Origin: Pleodorina starrii
Taxonomy: Eukaryota; Chlorophyta; Chlorophyceae; Chlamydomonadales; Volvocaceae
Length of the DNA stretch: 64,000 bases
Direction: 5' to 3'
NCBI GenBank assembly: GCA_030267565.1
Contig: BRXU01000005.1
Coordinates: 62,001 to 126,000 of the forward strand
Notes under the pieces: model-generated
What the model was told of the DNA's origin: nothing
What the model saw: the letters and a program-made list of their open reading frames with translations, nothing else
Database searches by the model: none
Made by a program: the position numbers and the translations under genes
Part shown: in pieces, positions 1 to 11,926 of the stretch
Layout: the number at the start of each line of letters is the position of its first letter
Position numbering within the stretch: the stretch's first letter is position 1

Positions 1-690
1 AACCCCTGACGATAGCTTATGTATCTGCACCCCACCTTGCTTGCAGGATATATAATAGTAAGAAAGATACCAAGAATCCTACCAGCCGTACCTGGAAGAC
101 TCGTACACCTTGCTGACGTACTGCAGTGGATGTGAACTGAACTGAACTGAACACGTAAACTGAACTGAACTGAATACACATCAATCAATCGCACTGCAAT
201 CATATACAACAATGCAGAGCTATGACAGAACAGACGACAGACGAAAATGCCATGAGCATGTGGGCGTGTGTGTGGATGTGAATTGTCGTTTTTATTTCGG
301 GTGGCCACCCATTGTTAGTTATGTGTTGGACGTTGATTGGTTGTGCGGTGGTGGTGGTGGTGGTGGTGGTGCAGAGACGGGAAGCACGGACTTCAATCGC
401 CAAGCATTAAAAGACGCGAAAAAAACTCCAATGAATCGTCAATGGAAGTTATTGCGACGGCATTCGCAGTCCCACTTCTTATTCGCACCATTATTCGTAC
501 CAAGGCACCTGTACAGCCGTACAAGGGGACCTATACAATGAAAATCATCAAACAAAAATGACGATATGTTCCGCAATCGGAATCCGTTGATTTCTGCCTG
601 GCGCGCGCGTTTTTAATTGTGTTATAGCGATTAAGCAAACCCCACAGAGCCGAAGACGCGCGAGCCCCGCCCCACGCCGTACACGCACAT
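1..690. other. Left flank, no gene recognised
   Basis: No convincing coding region is seen. The stretch holds a short CTGAA-type tandem repeat near 131-176 and a GTG/GGT microsatellite near 346-370. The open frames here are short and strongly biased by these repeats. Confidence 0.6.
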
Positions 691-3600
691 GATCCAGGAT
701 TTGATCACACCATGCCCTAGGTATTGTATTAAGGCAGCTGTATGCCGGGTGTGCCTGCCTAGGTCCGACCGGAAGCGTGTAAACAAGCCTGGGTTTCACG
801 TACGGCTTGGCCGCCCCCAGCTGTGGGGTGCAGTAGTGTCGAATCCCCGCCGCCCTGCACTGCGCCCCCCGTGTAATGGGTCCAGGATTTGATCACACCA
901 TGCCCTAGGTATTGTATTAAGGCAGCTGTGTGCCGGGTGTGCCTGCCTAGGTCCGACCGGAAGCGTGTAAACAAGCCTGGGTTTCACGTACGGCTTGGCC
1001 GCCCCCAGCTGTGGGGTGCAGTAGTGTCGAATCCCCGCCGCCCTGCACTGCGCCCCCCGTGTAATGGGTCCAGGATTTGATCACACCATGCCCTAGGTAT
1101 TGTATTAAGGCAGCTGTGTGCCGGGTGTGCCTGCCTAGGTCCGACCGGAAGCGTGTAAACAAGCCTGGGTTTCACGTACTGCATGGCCGCCCCCAGCTGT
1201 GGGGTGCAGTAGTGTCGAAGTCCCGCCGCCCTGCGCCGCGCCCCCCGTGTAATGGATCCAGGATTTGATCACACCGGGTGTGCCGGCCTAGGTCAGACCG
1301 GAAGCGTGTAAACACGCCTGGGTTTGCCGTACAGCTTGGCCATCTTCAGCTGTGGTCTGCAGTAGTGCCGAATCCCCGCCGCCCTGCGCCGCGCCCCACG
1401 TGTAATGGATCCAGGATTTGATCACACCATGCCCTAGGAATAGTATTAAGGCAGCTGTGTGCCGGGTCGGCTGGCGTAGGTCCGACCGGAAGCGTGTAAA
1501 CACGCCTGGGTTTCACGTACGGCTTGGCCACCTTCAGCTGTGGTCTGCAGTAGTGCCGAATCCCCGCCGCCCTGCACCGCGCCCCCCGTGTAATGGGTCC
1601 AGGATTTGATCACACCATGCCCTAGGTATTGTATTAAGGCAGCTGTGTGCCGGGTGTGCCTGCCTAGGTCCGACCGGAAGCGTGTAAACACGCCTGGGTT
1701 TCACGTACGGCTTGGCCGCCCCCAGCTGTGGGGTGCAGTAGTGTCGAATCCCCGCCGCCCTGCACTGCGCCCCCCGTGTAATGGGTCCAGGATTTGATCA
1801 CACCATGCCCTAGGTATTGTATTAAGGCAGCTGTGTGCCGGGTCTGCAGGCGTAGGTCAGACCGGAAGCGTGTAAACACGCCTGGGTTTCACGTACGGCT
1901 TGGCCACCTTCAGCTGTGGTCTGCAGTAGTGCCGAATCTCCGCCGCCCTGCACCGCGCCCCCCGTGTAATGGGTCCAGGATTTGATCACACCATGCCCTA
2001 GGTATTGTATTAAGGCAGCTGTGTGCCGGGTGTGCCTGCCTAGGTCCGACCGGAAGCGTGTAAACAAGCCTGGGTTTCACGTACGGCTTGGCCGCCCCCA
2101 GCTGTGGGGTGCAGTAGTGTCGAATCCCCGCCGCCCTGCACTGCGCCCCCCGTGTAATGGGTCCAGGATTTGATCACACCATGCCCTAGGTATTGTATTA
2201 AGGCAGCTGTGTGCCGGGTGTGCCTGCCTAGGTCCGACCGGAAGCGTGTAAACAAGCCTGGGTTTCACGTACTGCATGGCCGCCCCCAGCTGTGGGGTGC
2301 AGTAGTGTCGAAGTCCCGCCGCCCTGCGCCGCGCCCCCCGTGTAATGGATCCAGGATTTGATCACACCGGGTGTGCCGGCCTAGGTCAGACCGGAAGCGT
2401 GTAAACACGCCTGGGTTTGCCGTACAGCTTGGCCATCTTCAGCTGTGGTCTGCAGTAGTGCCGAATCCCCGCCGCCCTGCGCCGCGCCCCACGTGTAATG
2501 GATCCAGGATTTGATCACACCATGCCCTAGGAATAGTATTAAGGCAGCTGTGTGCCGGGTCGGCTGGCGTAGGTCCGACCGAAAGCGTGTAAACACGCCT
2601 GGGTTTCACGTACGGCTTGGCCACCTTCAGCTGTGGTCTGCAGTAGTGCCGAATCCCCGCCGCCCTGCACCGCGCCCCCCGTGTAATGGATCCAGGATTT
2701 GATCACACCATGCCCTAGGTATTGTATTAAGGCAGCTGTGTGCCGGGTCAGCATGCGTAGGTCCGACCGGAAGCGTGTAAACACGCCTGGGTTTCACGTA
2801 CGGCTTGGCCGCCCCCAGCTGTGGGGTGCAGTAGTGTCGAATCCCCGCCGCCCTGCACTGCGCCCCCCGTGTAATGGGTCCAGGATTTGATCACACCATG
2901 CCCTAGGTATTGTATTAAGGCAGCTGTGTGCCGGGTCTGCAGGCGTAGGTCAGACCGGAAGCGTGTAAACACGCCTGGGTTTCACGTACGGCTTGGCCAC
3001 CTTCAGCTGTGGTCTGCAGTAGTGCCGAATCTCCGCCGCCCTGCACCGCGCCCCCCGTGTAATGGGTCCAGGATTTGATCACACCATGCCCTAGGTATAG
3101 TATTAAGGCAGCTGTATGCCGGGTGTGCCTGCCTAGGTCCGACCGGAAGCGTGTAAACAAGCCTGGGTTTCACGTACGGCTTGGCCGCCCCCAGCTGTGG
3201 GGTGCAGTAGTGTCGAATCCCCGCCGCCCTGCACTGCGCCCCCCGTGTAATGGGTCCAGGATTTGATCACACCATGCCCTAGGTATTGTATTAAGGCAGC
3301 TGTGTGCCGGGTGTGCCTGCCTAGGTCCGACCGGAAGCGTGTAAACAAGCCTGGGTTTCACGTACGGCTTGGCCGCCCCCAGCTGTGGGGTGCAGTAGTG
3401 TCGAATCCCCGCCGCCCTGCACTGCGCCCCCCGTGTAATGGGTCCAGGATTTGATCACACCATGCCCTAGGTATTGTATTAAGGCAGCTGTGTGCCGGGT
3501 CAGCATGCGTAGGTCCGACCGGAAGCGTGTAAACACGCCTGGGTTTGCCGTACAGCTTGGCCATCTTCAGCTGTGGTCTGCAGTAGTGCCGAATCCCCGC

Positions 3601-6600
3601 CGCCCTGCGCCGCGCCCCACGTGTAATGGATCCAGGATTTGATCACACCATGCCCTAGGAATAGTATTAAGGCAGCTGTGTGCCGGGTCGGCTGGCGTAG
3701 GTCCGACCGGAAGCGTGTAAACACGCCTGGGTTTCACGTACGGCTTGGCCACCTTCAGCTGTGGTCTGCAGTAGTGCCGAATTCCCCCGCCCTGCACCGC
3801 GCCCCCCGTGTAATGGATCCAGGATTGATCACACCATGCCCTAGGTATTGTATTAAGGCAGCTGTGTGCCGGGTCAGCATGCGTAGGTCCGACCGGAAGC
3901 GTGTAAACACGCCTGGGTTTCACGTACGGCTTGGCCACCTTCAGCTGTGGTCTGCAGTAGTGCCGAATCCCCGCCGCCCTGCACCGCGCCCCCCGTGTAA
4001 TGGGTCCAGGATTTGATCACACCATGCCCTAGGAATAGTATTAAGGCAGCTGTGTGCCGGGTCGGCTGGCGTAGGTCCGACCGGAAGCGTGTAAACAAGC
4101 CTGGGTTTCACGTACGGCTTGGCCGCCCCCAGCTGTGGGGTGCAGTAGTGTCGAATCCCCGCCGCCCTGCACTGCGCCCCCCGTGTAATGGGTCCAGGAT
4201 TTGATCACACCATGCCCTAGGTATTGTATTAAGGCAGCTGTGTGCCGGGTGTGCCTGCCTAGGTCCGACCGGAAGCGTGTAAACAAGCCTGGGTTTCACG
4301 TACGGCTTGGCCGCCCCCAGCTGTGGTCTGCAGTAGTGCCGAATCCCCGCCGCCCTGCACCGCGCCCCCCGTGTAATGGGTCCAGGATTTGATCACACCA
4401 TGCCCTAGGTATTGTATTAAGGCAGCTGTGTGCCGGGTGTGCCTGCCTAGGTCCGACCGGAAGCGTGTAAACAAGCCTGGGTTTCACGTACGGCTTGGCC
4501 GCCCCCAGCTGTGGGGTGCAGTAGTGTCGAATCCCCGCCGCCCTGCACTGCGCCCCCCGTGTAATGGGTCCAGGATTTGATCACACCATGCCCTAGGTAT
4601 TGTATTAAGGCAGCTGTGTGCCGGGTCAGAATGCGTAGGTCAGACCGGAAGCGTGTAAACACGCCTGGGTTTGCCGTACAGCTTGGCCATCTTCAGCTGT
4701 GGTCTGCAGTAGTGCCGAATCCCCGCCGCCCTGCGCCGCGCCCCACGTGTAATGGATCCAGGATTTGATCACACCATGCCCTAGGAATAGTATTAAGGCA
4801 GCTGTGTGCCGGGTCGGCTGGCGTAGGTCCGACCGGAAGCGTGTAAACACGCCTGGGTTTCACGTACGGCTTGGCCACCTTCAGCTGTGGTCTGCAGTAG
4901 TGCCGAATCCCCGCCGCCCTGCACCGCGCCCCCCGTGTAATGGATCCAGGATTTGATCACACCATGCCCTAGGTATTGTATTAAGGCAGCTGTGTGCCGG
5001 GTCAGCATGCGTAGGTCCGACCGGAAGCGTGTAAACACGCCTGGGTTTCACGTACGGCTTGGCCGCCCCCAGCTGTGGGGTGCAGTAGTGTCGAATCCCC
5101 GCCGCCCTGCACTGCGCCCCCCGTGTAATGGATCCAGGATTTGATCACACCATGCCCTAGGAATAGTATTAAGGCAGCTGTGTGCCGGGTCGGCTGGCGT
5201 AGGTCCGACCGGAAGCGTGTAAACACGCCTGGGTTTCACGTACGGCTTGGCCACCTTCAGCTGTGGTCTGCAGTAGTGCCGAATCCCCGCCGCCCTGCAC
5301 TGCGCCCCCCGTGTAATGGATCCAGGATTTGATCACACCATGCCCTAGGTATTGTATTAAGGCAGCTGTGTGCCGGGTCAGCATGCGTAGGTCCGACCGG
5401 AAGCGTGTAAACACGCCTGGGTTTCACGTACGGCTTGGCCGCCCCCAGCTGTGGGGTGCAGTAGTGTCGAATCCCCGCCGCCCTGCACTGCGCCCCCCGT
5501 GTAATGGGTCCAGGATTTGATCACACCATGCCCTAGGTATTGTATTAAGGCAGCTGTGTGCCGGGTGTGCCTGCCTAGGTCCGACCGGAAGCGTGTAAAC
5601 AAGCCTGGGTTTCACGTACGGCTTGGCCGCCCCCAGCTGTGGGGTGCAGTAGTGTCGAATCCCCGCCGCCCTGCACTGCGCCCCCCGTGTAATGGGTCCA
5701 GGATTTGATCACACCATGCCCTAGGTATTGTATTAAGGCAGCTGTGTGCCGGGTCAGAATGCGTAGGTCAGACCGGAAGCGTGTAAACACGCCTGGGTTT
5801 GCCGTACAGCTTGGCCATCTTCAGCTGTGGTCTGCAGTAGTGCCGAATCCCCGCCGCCCTGCGCCGCGCCCCACGTGTAATGGATCCAGGATTTGATCAC
5901 ACCATGCCCTAGGAATAGTATTAAGGCAGCTGTGTGCCGGGTCGGCTGGCGTAGGTCCGACCGGAAGCGTGTAAACACGCCTGGGTTTCACGTACGGCTT
6001 GGCCACCTTCAGCTGTGGTCTGCAGTAGTGCCGAATCCCCGCCGCCCTGCACCGCGCCCCCCGTGTAATGGATCCAGGATTTGATCACACCATGCCCTAG
6101 GAATAGTATTAAGGCAGCTGTGTGCCGGGTCGGCTGGCGTAGGTCCGACCGGAAGCGTGTAAACACGCCTGGGTTTCACGTACGGCTTGGCCACCTTCAG
6201 CTGTGGTCTGCAGTAGTGCCGAATCCCCGCCGCCCTGCACCGCGCCCCCCGTGTAATGGATCCAGGATTTGATCACACCATGCCCTAGGTATTGTATTAA
6301 GGCAGCTGTGTGCCGGGTCAGCATGCGTAGGTCCGACCGGAAGCGTGTAAACACGCCTGGGTTTCACGTACGGCTTGGCCGCCCCCAGCTGTGGGGTGCA
6401 GTAGTGTCGAATCCCCGCCGCCCTGCACTGCGCCCCCCGTGTAATGGGTCCAGGATTTGATCACACCATGCCCTAGGTATTGTATTAAGGCAGCTGTGTG
6501 CCGGGTCTGCAGGCGTAGGTCAGACCGGAAGCGTGTAAACACGCCTGGGTTTCACGTACGGCTTGGCCACCTTCAGCTGTGGTCTGCAGTAGTGCCGAAT

Positions 6601-7763
6601 CTCCGCCGCCCTGCACCGCGCCCCCCGTGTAATGGGTCCAGGATTTGATCACACCATGCCCTAGGTATAGTATTAAGGCAGCTGTATGCCGGGTGTGCCT
6701 GCCTAGGTCCGACCGGAAGCGTGTAAACAAGCCTGGGTTTCACGTACGGCTTGGCCGCCCCCAGCTGTGGGGTGCAGTAGTGTCGAATCCCCGCCGCCCT
6801 GCACTGCGCCCCCCGTGTAATGGGTCCAGGATTTGATCACACCATGCCCTAGGTATTGTATTAAGGCAGCTGTGTGCCGGGTGTGCCTGCCTAGGTCCGA
6901 CCGGAAGCGTGTAAACAAGCCTGGGTTTCACGTACGGCTTGGCCGCCCCCAGCTGTGGGGTGCAGTAGTGTCGAATCCCCGCCGCCCTGCACTGCGCCCC
7001 CCGTGTAATGGGTCCAGGATTTGATCACACCATGCCCTAGGTATTGTATTAAGGCAGCTGTGTGCCGGGTCAGAATGCGTAGGTCAGACCGGAAGCGTGT
7101 AAACACGCCTGGGTTTGCCGTACAGCTTGGCCATCTTCAGCTGTGGTCTGCAGTAGTGCCGAATCCCCGCCGCCCTGCGCCGCGCCCCACGTGTAATGGA
7201 TCCAGGATTTGATCACACCATGCCCTAGGAATAGTATTAAGGCAGCTGTGTGCCGGGTCGGCTGGCGTAGGTCCGACCGGAAGCGTGTAAACACGCCTGG
7301 GTTTCACGTACGGCTTGGCCACCTTCAGCTGTGGTCTGCAGTAGTGCCGAATTCCCCCGCCCTGCACCGCGCCCCCCGTGTAATGGATCCAGGATTTGAT
7401 CACACCATGCCCTAGGTATTGTATTAAGGCAGCTGTGTGCCGGGTCAGCATGCGTAGGTCCGACCGGAAGCGTGTAAACACGCCTGGGTTTCACGTACGG
7501 CTTGGCCACCTTCAGCTGTGGTCTGCAGTAGTGCCGAATCCCCGCCGCCCTGCACCGCGCCCCCCGTGCAATGGGTCCAGGATTTGATCACACCATGCCC
7601 TAGGAATAGTATTAAGGCAGCTGTGTGCCGGGTCGGCTGGCGTAGGTCCGACCGGAAGCGTGTAAACAAGCCTGGGTTTCACGTACGGCTTGGCCGTCCC
7701 CAGCTGTGGGGTGCAGTAGTGTCGAATCCCCGCCGCCCTGCACTGCGCCCCCCGTGTAATGGG
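691..7763. repeat. 188-bp satellite array, about 37 units
   Basis: Tandem units of 188 bp recur throughout, each starting near GATTTGATCACACCATGCCC and ending near CCGTGTAATGGGTCCAG. A few units are 187 bp. At least two, near 1268-1420 and 2361-2513, carry a deletion of about 35 bp (153-bp units). Variant classes differ at fixed sites (for example GCCCCCAGCTGTGGGG versus CACCTTCAGCTGTGGTCT) and recur in order. One block repeats with a 1093-bp period (five 188-bp units plus one 153-bp unit), others with 1128, 1316 and about 3570 bp, which indicates higher-order repeats. The array ends exactly where telomere repeats begin, so it is probably a subtelomeric satellite. The 63-125 codon open frames inside recur with the period and are by-products of it. 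Confidence 0.95.
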
Positions 7764-7805
7764 TTTTAGGGTTTTAGGGTTTTAGGGTTTTTAGGGTTTT
7801 TAGGG
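7764..7805 (+). repeat. Interstitial telomere repeat (TTTTAGGG)n
   Basis: Three perfect TTTTAGGG units are followed by two TTTTTAGGG units. TTTTAGGG is the known telomere repeat of Chlamydomonas reinhardtii and relatives. The G-rich strand reads left to right, so the original chromosome end lay to the right. The array is internal here, flanked by satellite on the left and by the end of the HNH element on the right. Confidence 0.93.
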
Positions 7806-8151
7806 AGTACTCATTGCGGGGGGTTTCGGCCACGGTTCTGCGCCTTCCGCGCCCCACCCCGCACCGCACGCCGCCCTACCACCCTCTCCACTTGCGTAGC
7901 ACCCCGAATAACCGCGGCGCGCGGGCGCCGGCCCGCATTGACCGGTCGCCGAGCCCCCCAAACAGCCGGGGCAGTGGGGGATGTGTGTGTGTGTGTGGCA
8001 CTGCGTGCACTCATGTACAGGGGTGTCGTCGGCGGGCCCCCCCCCCCCCGCCTTGCCCCACCCATATTGCGTGCCCCCAACTGCACCAAACACACACGCA
8101 CAAACACGCACAAACACGCACAAACACGCACAATCACACAAACACGCACAG

Positions 8152-10107
8152 TTAATCGCCCAGCTCGACGGCGCGCGGTGGGGGCGGTGCCGCAAAGGCC
8201 ACAGCAAGCGGAACGGCTTCACGCTGCGGCCGGGCCGCCAGCCCCGGCAGCCACGCCGACTCTGCGGGCCCCGGCGAGGTGACGGGTTCACGGGCAGGCA
8301 CACTCGCGCACTCCAGCAGCCACTCGTGCGCCGCCGTGGAGCGGGCGGCGTTAACCGACCTAAATCCCCACCGCAGGTGCAGCGGGTTGATGCATCGTGC
8401 GTTGTCACAAATGTGCATGGCTACGGCTTCCTTCTGCGTACCCTCGGCGGCTGCTGTCGTTGCGTGTTCGCGAGCATCCACATGCTTCCAGCCGCCGCCA
8501 CCCCCGCCGCCGCCACCCCCGCCGACGCCACCCCCGCCGCCGCCACCCCCGCCGACGCCACCACCACCCCCGCCACCCCCGCCGCCACCACCCCCGCCAC
8601 CAGCACCAGCGCCCGAACCCGCCGCCGCCGCCACTGCCGCCACCGCCGCCGCCGTGGGCGCAAGCGGCACGCGCACACAGCCCCCCTCGGGTGCACCACC
8701 CACCGCCCACAGCGAGGCCCGGTGCGCCCACACCCATGCCTCCGCCGCCCCCTCCGCATCCACCTGCACCGCCCCGCCACGCCTAACCCGCAGCGCAGTG
8801 TGGCCGCCGCGGAGGACGACGTCAGCACCGCGTTCGGCCCGGGGAACGCGGGCGGGTGTAAAGTAGCTGTGGCCGGCACGCTGCGCGGCCTTCACCGCCA
8901 ACTCCATCGCCACCCGACGCTGCCGCAGCTGCACCGCGTCGTCCTGCTCTTTCTCCGTCGCCGTCGCCGTCTCCATCGCCATCGCCGTCGCCGCCGCCGC
9001 CTCCACCACGTCGTCCGCCTTGCGCTTGAGAGGGTGGCGGTGGCAGGGGCGTCGGCCACCCGCCGTTGCATCGGCTATGACCTTCGCAGCCCGCCTCGCC
9101 GCCGCCCTGGGAGCAGTGCGCAGCCTGCCCGCCGTCGACGTCGCAGTAGTCGCCGGCGTCGCCGTCGCAGTCGCCGACATCGCCGCCGCCTCCTTCTCCA
9201 CCGCCGCAGTCGCCGACGTCGCAGTCGCCACCGCCGCCGCCGCCACCGCCGCGTCCTCCTCCTCGTCCTCCTCCTCGTCCTCCTTCTCCTCCGCAGCAGG
9301 CGCCAGCGGCTCGAGGCAGGGTGACCGCAGCGGCGCGGCTTCGTCGACGGGCGGCTGCATCACGAGCAGCGCGTTTTCCGCCACGACCAGCGTGACGGTG
9401 CCGCCCGTGGCCTTGACCAGCCACAGCGCCGCGTGCAGGAAGGACGGCGCGTCGTCCAGCGAGACGCGGCGGCGCTTACTTGGCAGCGCCGCGCCCATGT
9501 CCGCCAGCAGGCGCACCGCTTGGGCGACAGCGTGGCGGGCGTGCGGCGTCGGCGGAGAAGGGCGAAGGCTACGGTGGAAGCAGCAGCAGGAGCGGCAGGA
9601 GCGGCAGCAGCGTTCGTGGCCGTAGCGGCCACCTCGGAGCTCTTGCAGCCAGTGGACAGCGGTGCACACTGCTGCGCCGGACACACCGCTTGGCGAGAGC
9701 GCCGTCAACCCCGCCCGCCGCGGTGTCGGCTGCGACGGCGGGGACGGCCGCGGAGGCTGATGATGAGGTGGCTGCTGCTGATGAGGTGGCTGCTGCTGAT
9801 GAGGTGGCTGCTGCGACGGCGACGCGAGGATGGGGATGCTGCTGCGGGGAGGGTGCTGCTGCTGGCCGCGGTGGTCACCACCATCATCACGGTGCCGCCG
9901 GCAGCGGTTGCCGGAACGCCCGCGAGCGCGCCCTTTGGGCGGCGAGGCAATCGCGTGCTTGGGCAGGAAGCGGCCGGCTGCTGCTGCTGCAGGCGAACCA
10001 AGCTGCAGCAGCGGCAGCTTTTGCGACGACGGCGTTTGCAAATTGGCGGAGGAGCGCCAGCAGCAGTCGTTTGTCTGCTGCTGCTGCTGCTGCTGCTGCT
10101 GCGCCAT
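8152..10107 (-). CDS. HNH-A: HNH endonuclease-like protein, copy 1
   Basis: An uninterrupted frame of 651 codons from ATG at 10107 to TAA at 8152. The N-terminus is MAQ followed by polyQ, then Gln/Pro/His-rich sequence. A middle segment (about residues 190-250) looks folded, followed by an acidic run (EEKEDEEEDEEED) and Ala-rich repeats. The C-terminal part has the hallmarks of an HNH (HNH_3-type) domain: WAHRASLW near residue 460, then HICDNARCINPLHLRWG near 565-580. The Cys pair and the Asn/His positions fit the zinc-stabilised HNH beta-beta-alpha motif. A Gly-rich insertion of about 40 residues and an Ala-rich run split the domain. HNH proteins usually nick or cut DNA, as in homing endonucleases and some transposons. 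Activity is not shown. The frame is preserved in all three copies, which supports real coding. The plus-strand frames over it are GC-driven shadows. Confidence 0.72.
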   Translation of the reverse strand: MAQQQQQQQQQTNDCCWRSSANLQTPSSQKLPLLQLGSPAAAAAGRFLPKHAIASPPKGRARGRSGNRCRRHRDDGGDHRGQQQHPPRSSIPILASPSQQPPHQQQPPHQQQPPHHQPPRPSPPSQPTPRRAGLTALSPSGVSGAAVCTAVHWLQELRGGRYGHERCCRSCRSCCCFHRSLRPSPPTPHARHAVAQAVRLLADMGAALPSKRRRVSLDDAPSFLHAALWLVKATGGTVTLVVAENALLVMQPPVDEAAPLRSPCLEPLAPAAEEKEDEEEDEEEDAAVAAAAVATATSATAAVEKEAAAMSATATATPATTATSTAGRLRTAPRAAARRAAKVIADATAGGRRPCHRHPLKRKADDVVEAAAATAMAMETATATEKEQDDAVQLRQRRVAMELAVKAAQRAGHSYFTPARVPRAERGADVVLRGGHTALRVRRGGAVQVDAEGAAEAWVWAHRASLWAVGGAPEGGCVRVPLAPTAAAVAAVAAAAGSGAGAGGGGGGGGGGGGGGGVGGGGGGGGGVGGGGGGGGGGGWKHVDAREHATTAAAEGTQKEAVAMHICDNARCINPLHLRWGFRSVNAARSTAAHEWLLECASVPAREPVTSPGPAESAWLPGLAARPQREAVPLAVAFAAPPPPRAVELGD

Positions 10108-10233
10108 GTCTGTCTCTGCGGCAAAGCTGTATGTGCGCCTGTTTTACTGTATCTGCTCTGCTGCTGCTGCCTTCCCGCCTGCCTGCCTGCCTGTCTGCGA
10201 CGCACGAGACAAAAGCAAATCGTGCCCTCTCGC

Positions 10234-10235
<2 letters not shown>

Positions 10236-10310
<75 letters not shown>

Positions 10311-10328
10311 CGATGATGATGATGATGC
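10236..10328. repeat. (ATG)n microsatellite, copy 1
   Basis: About 30 ATG triplets with one interruption (ACG), lying between the HNH-A start codon and its putative promoter. It yields polyD, polyM and polyS frames depending on strand and frame, none of which is credible coding. Copy number differs between the three elements. Confidence 0.95.
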
Positions 10329-10440
10329 CGCGCGCGCGATCAAAAGTAAAGCAGCCGCCCGAGTTTGATAGCAGCAGCTACCGATCGAGCTATCTAGTAG
10401 TCAAATAAGCAAGCAGCCAAGTAGCAAGCAGCAGCAATCA

Positions 10441-10464
10441 TATATAGTATAAGATATATATATC
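10441..10464 (-). promoter_or_regulatory. Candidate TATA-type promoter of HNH-A
   Basis: Read on the minus strand, an AT-only stretch (ATATATATATCTTATACTA) lies about 335 bp before the HNH-A start codon in an otherwise GC-rich region. It is conserved in copy 2 (about 32709-32732) and copy 3 (about 39571-39594). Assignment as a core promoter is inference from composition and position. Confidence 0.35.
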
Positions 10465-11640
10465 ATGTGTTACTACTATTATTATTATGATAAGCGGTGG
10501 TGCTGTGCCGGTCGAGAGAATGTTTTGGGCAGGGGCAGGGCAGGGCGGGCGGTTGACTAAGCCGTTGGACTGGCTGGGCGCGCGAGGCCGCCGCCCAGCC
10601 AGCGGGGCGCAACGACCCAACCCACAAAAAAAACGACACCATAGCAGAAACCCACCCGGCCATAATTTTTTTCAAGCTATTCATAATAACTCTGCCGAAG
10701 CAGATGCGCAAAAGGAATACTACGTCCAAAAGATCTGGGGTAGGACAGGCACGGAACGGCCCTGGGGCAGGGTGCCAGGCCGCCAACACCCCATTTAAAA
10801 TGTGCGCCTAGTCATGCTGAAGGTGTCCTCCAGCGGGGTCTCGGGCTGAAACGTGGCGCCTGGTGAGATCTGGCGTGGGCACGCCTGGGTGTGCAAGGCC
10901 CTTGATTGGCATCTTAACATTTTGCTGGCAGCCAGGCTTGTGCACAGCACGCGGATTAATTTTGGACATATGAATTGTGATATGCTGGATTTTATGGTAA
11001 AATTTGCGCAAATTATGGTCCTGTGTGGGCCTCACGGCAATAATTTGTTTGAGGGCTCGGGAAGGGTCCGGGCTCGCGAGGTCGTTTTTCTGGTGGTGCG
11101 CCGTACTGCGGAGGGGTGAGCAAACTTTTGGACTGTGCAGAAACGCTTTGCAGACAATAATATTACAACTTCTGCTATTACCTTTCTTTCTTGATAGTAA
11201 CAATACTTAGCGAGGTTTAGTTTGGTACCGTAAGTTTCAATGACTGACGGCAACCTCGACTCTCCGCTGCGTCCACCTCTGCTTGAGCTGGGCCTTTTCC
11301 GTATTGATCTTCTTCTCTTGATCAGTAGGTAGGAGCTGTTGTCAGGAACTGCGGAATTGCGGGCTGGGCTCCGGGCACCTCGCGAGGTGATGCTGCACAC
11401 GGCTTGCTTGCTTGCTGACTGGCTGGCTGGCTGGCTTGCTGACTTTCTTGCTTGCTTGCTTGCTTGCCTAAACGACGTGCAGGAAGGTTGAGCCCTGCTG
11501 GACCTCGCGGCTTCCTCGGTGCTGCGATCGTGCAATGCAATGTGGGTTGGGCTTGCAATGTGGGTTGGGCTTGCAATGTGGGTTGCTTTGGAAGAGTGAC
11601 ACAGCCGCAGACGCAGCAGCTGTCCCCGAACCCCTTCCAC
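10465..11640. other. Conserved non-coding part of the HNH element
   Basis: This stretch is retained in all three copies (also 32733-33908 and about 38400-39570). It contains frames of 88-131 codons on both strands. The base differences I could compare between copies, at 10986 and 11055, change the encoded residue in the longest minus-strand frame, so there is no sign of selection for protein. It ends in GCTT/GGCT-type short repeats near 11400-11470 and three GCAATGTGGGTTGG repeats near 11533-11585. Confidence 0.55.
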
Positions 11641-11847
11641 TTCGCCTTCCCCTTCCACTGCCACTTCCCCTTCCACTGCCACTTCCCTTCCACTGCCACT
11701 GCCACTGCCACTGCCACTTCCCTTCCCCTCCGCCCCACCCCTCCGCCCCCTCTCCTCCCCACCAGCCCTCTTCTCCTCCCCCTTCGCGCCCACCCACCGA
11801 CCCAACCCCTGCCCCCTCCCCCAAACCCAAATACCCTGCCCTCCGCA

Positions 11848-11926
<79 letters not shown>

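Noticed and set aside
700..7770. Dozens of 63-125 codon frames on both strands (MITPCPRYCIKAAVC- and MFTRFRSDL-type)
   Set aside because: They recur with the 188-bp period in several frames and both strands, and shortened units break them. They are by-products of the satellite.
7981..9324. Long plus-strand frames of 447 and 195 codons opposite HNH-A
   Set aside because: Arg/Pro/His-rich shadow frames of GC-rich codons. The minus-strand frame has the HNH motif and a longer continuous reading.
10200..10343. polyAsp, polyMet and polySer proteins
   Set aside because: They are three readings of one (ATG)n microsatellite whose length varies between copies.
10808..11203. 131-codon minus-strand frame conserved in three element copies
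   Set aside because: The base differences I could compare between copies change the encoded residue, and the surrounding DNA is equally conserved, so conservation reflects recent copying.
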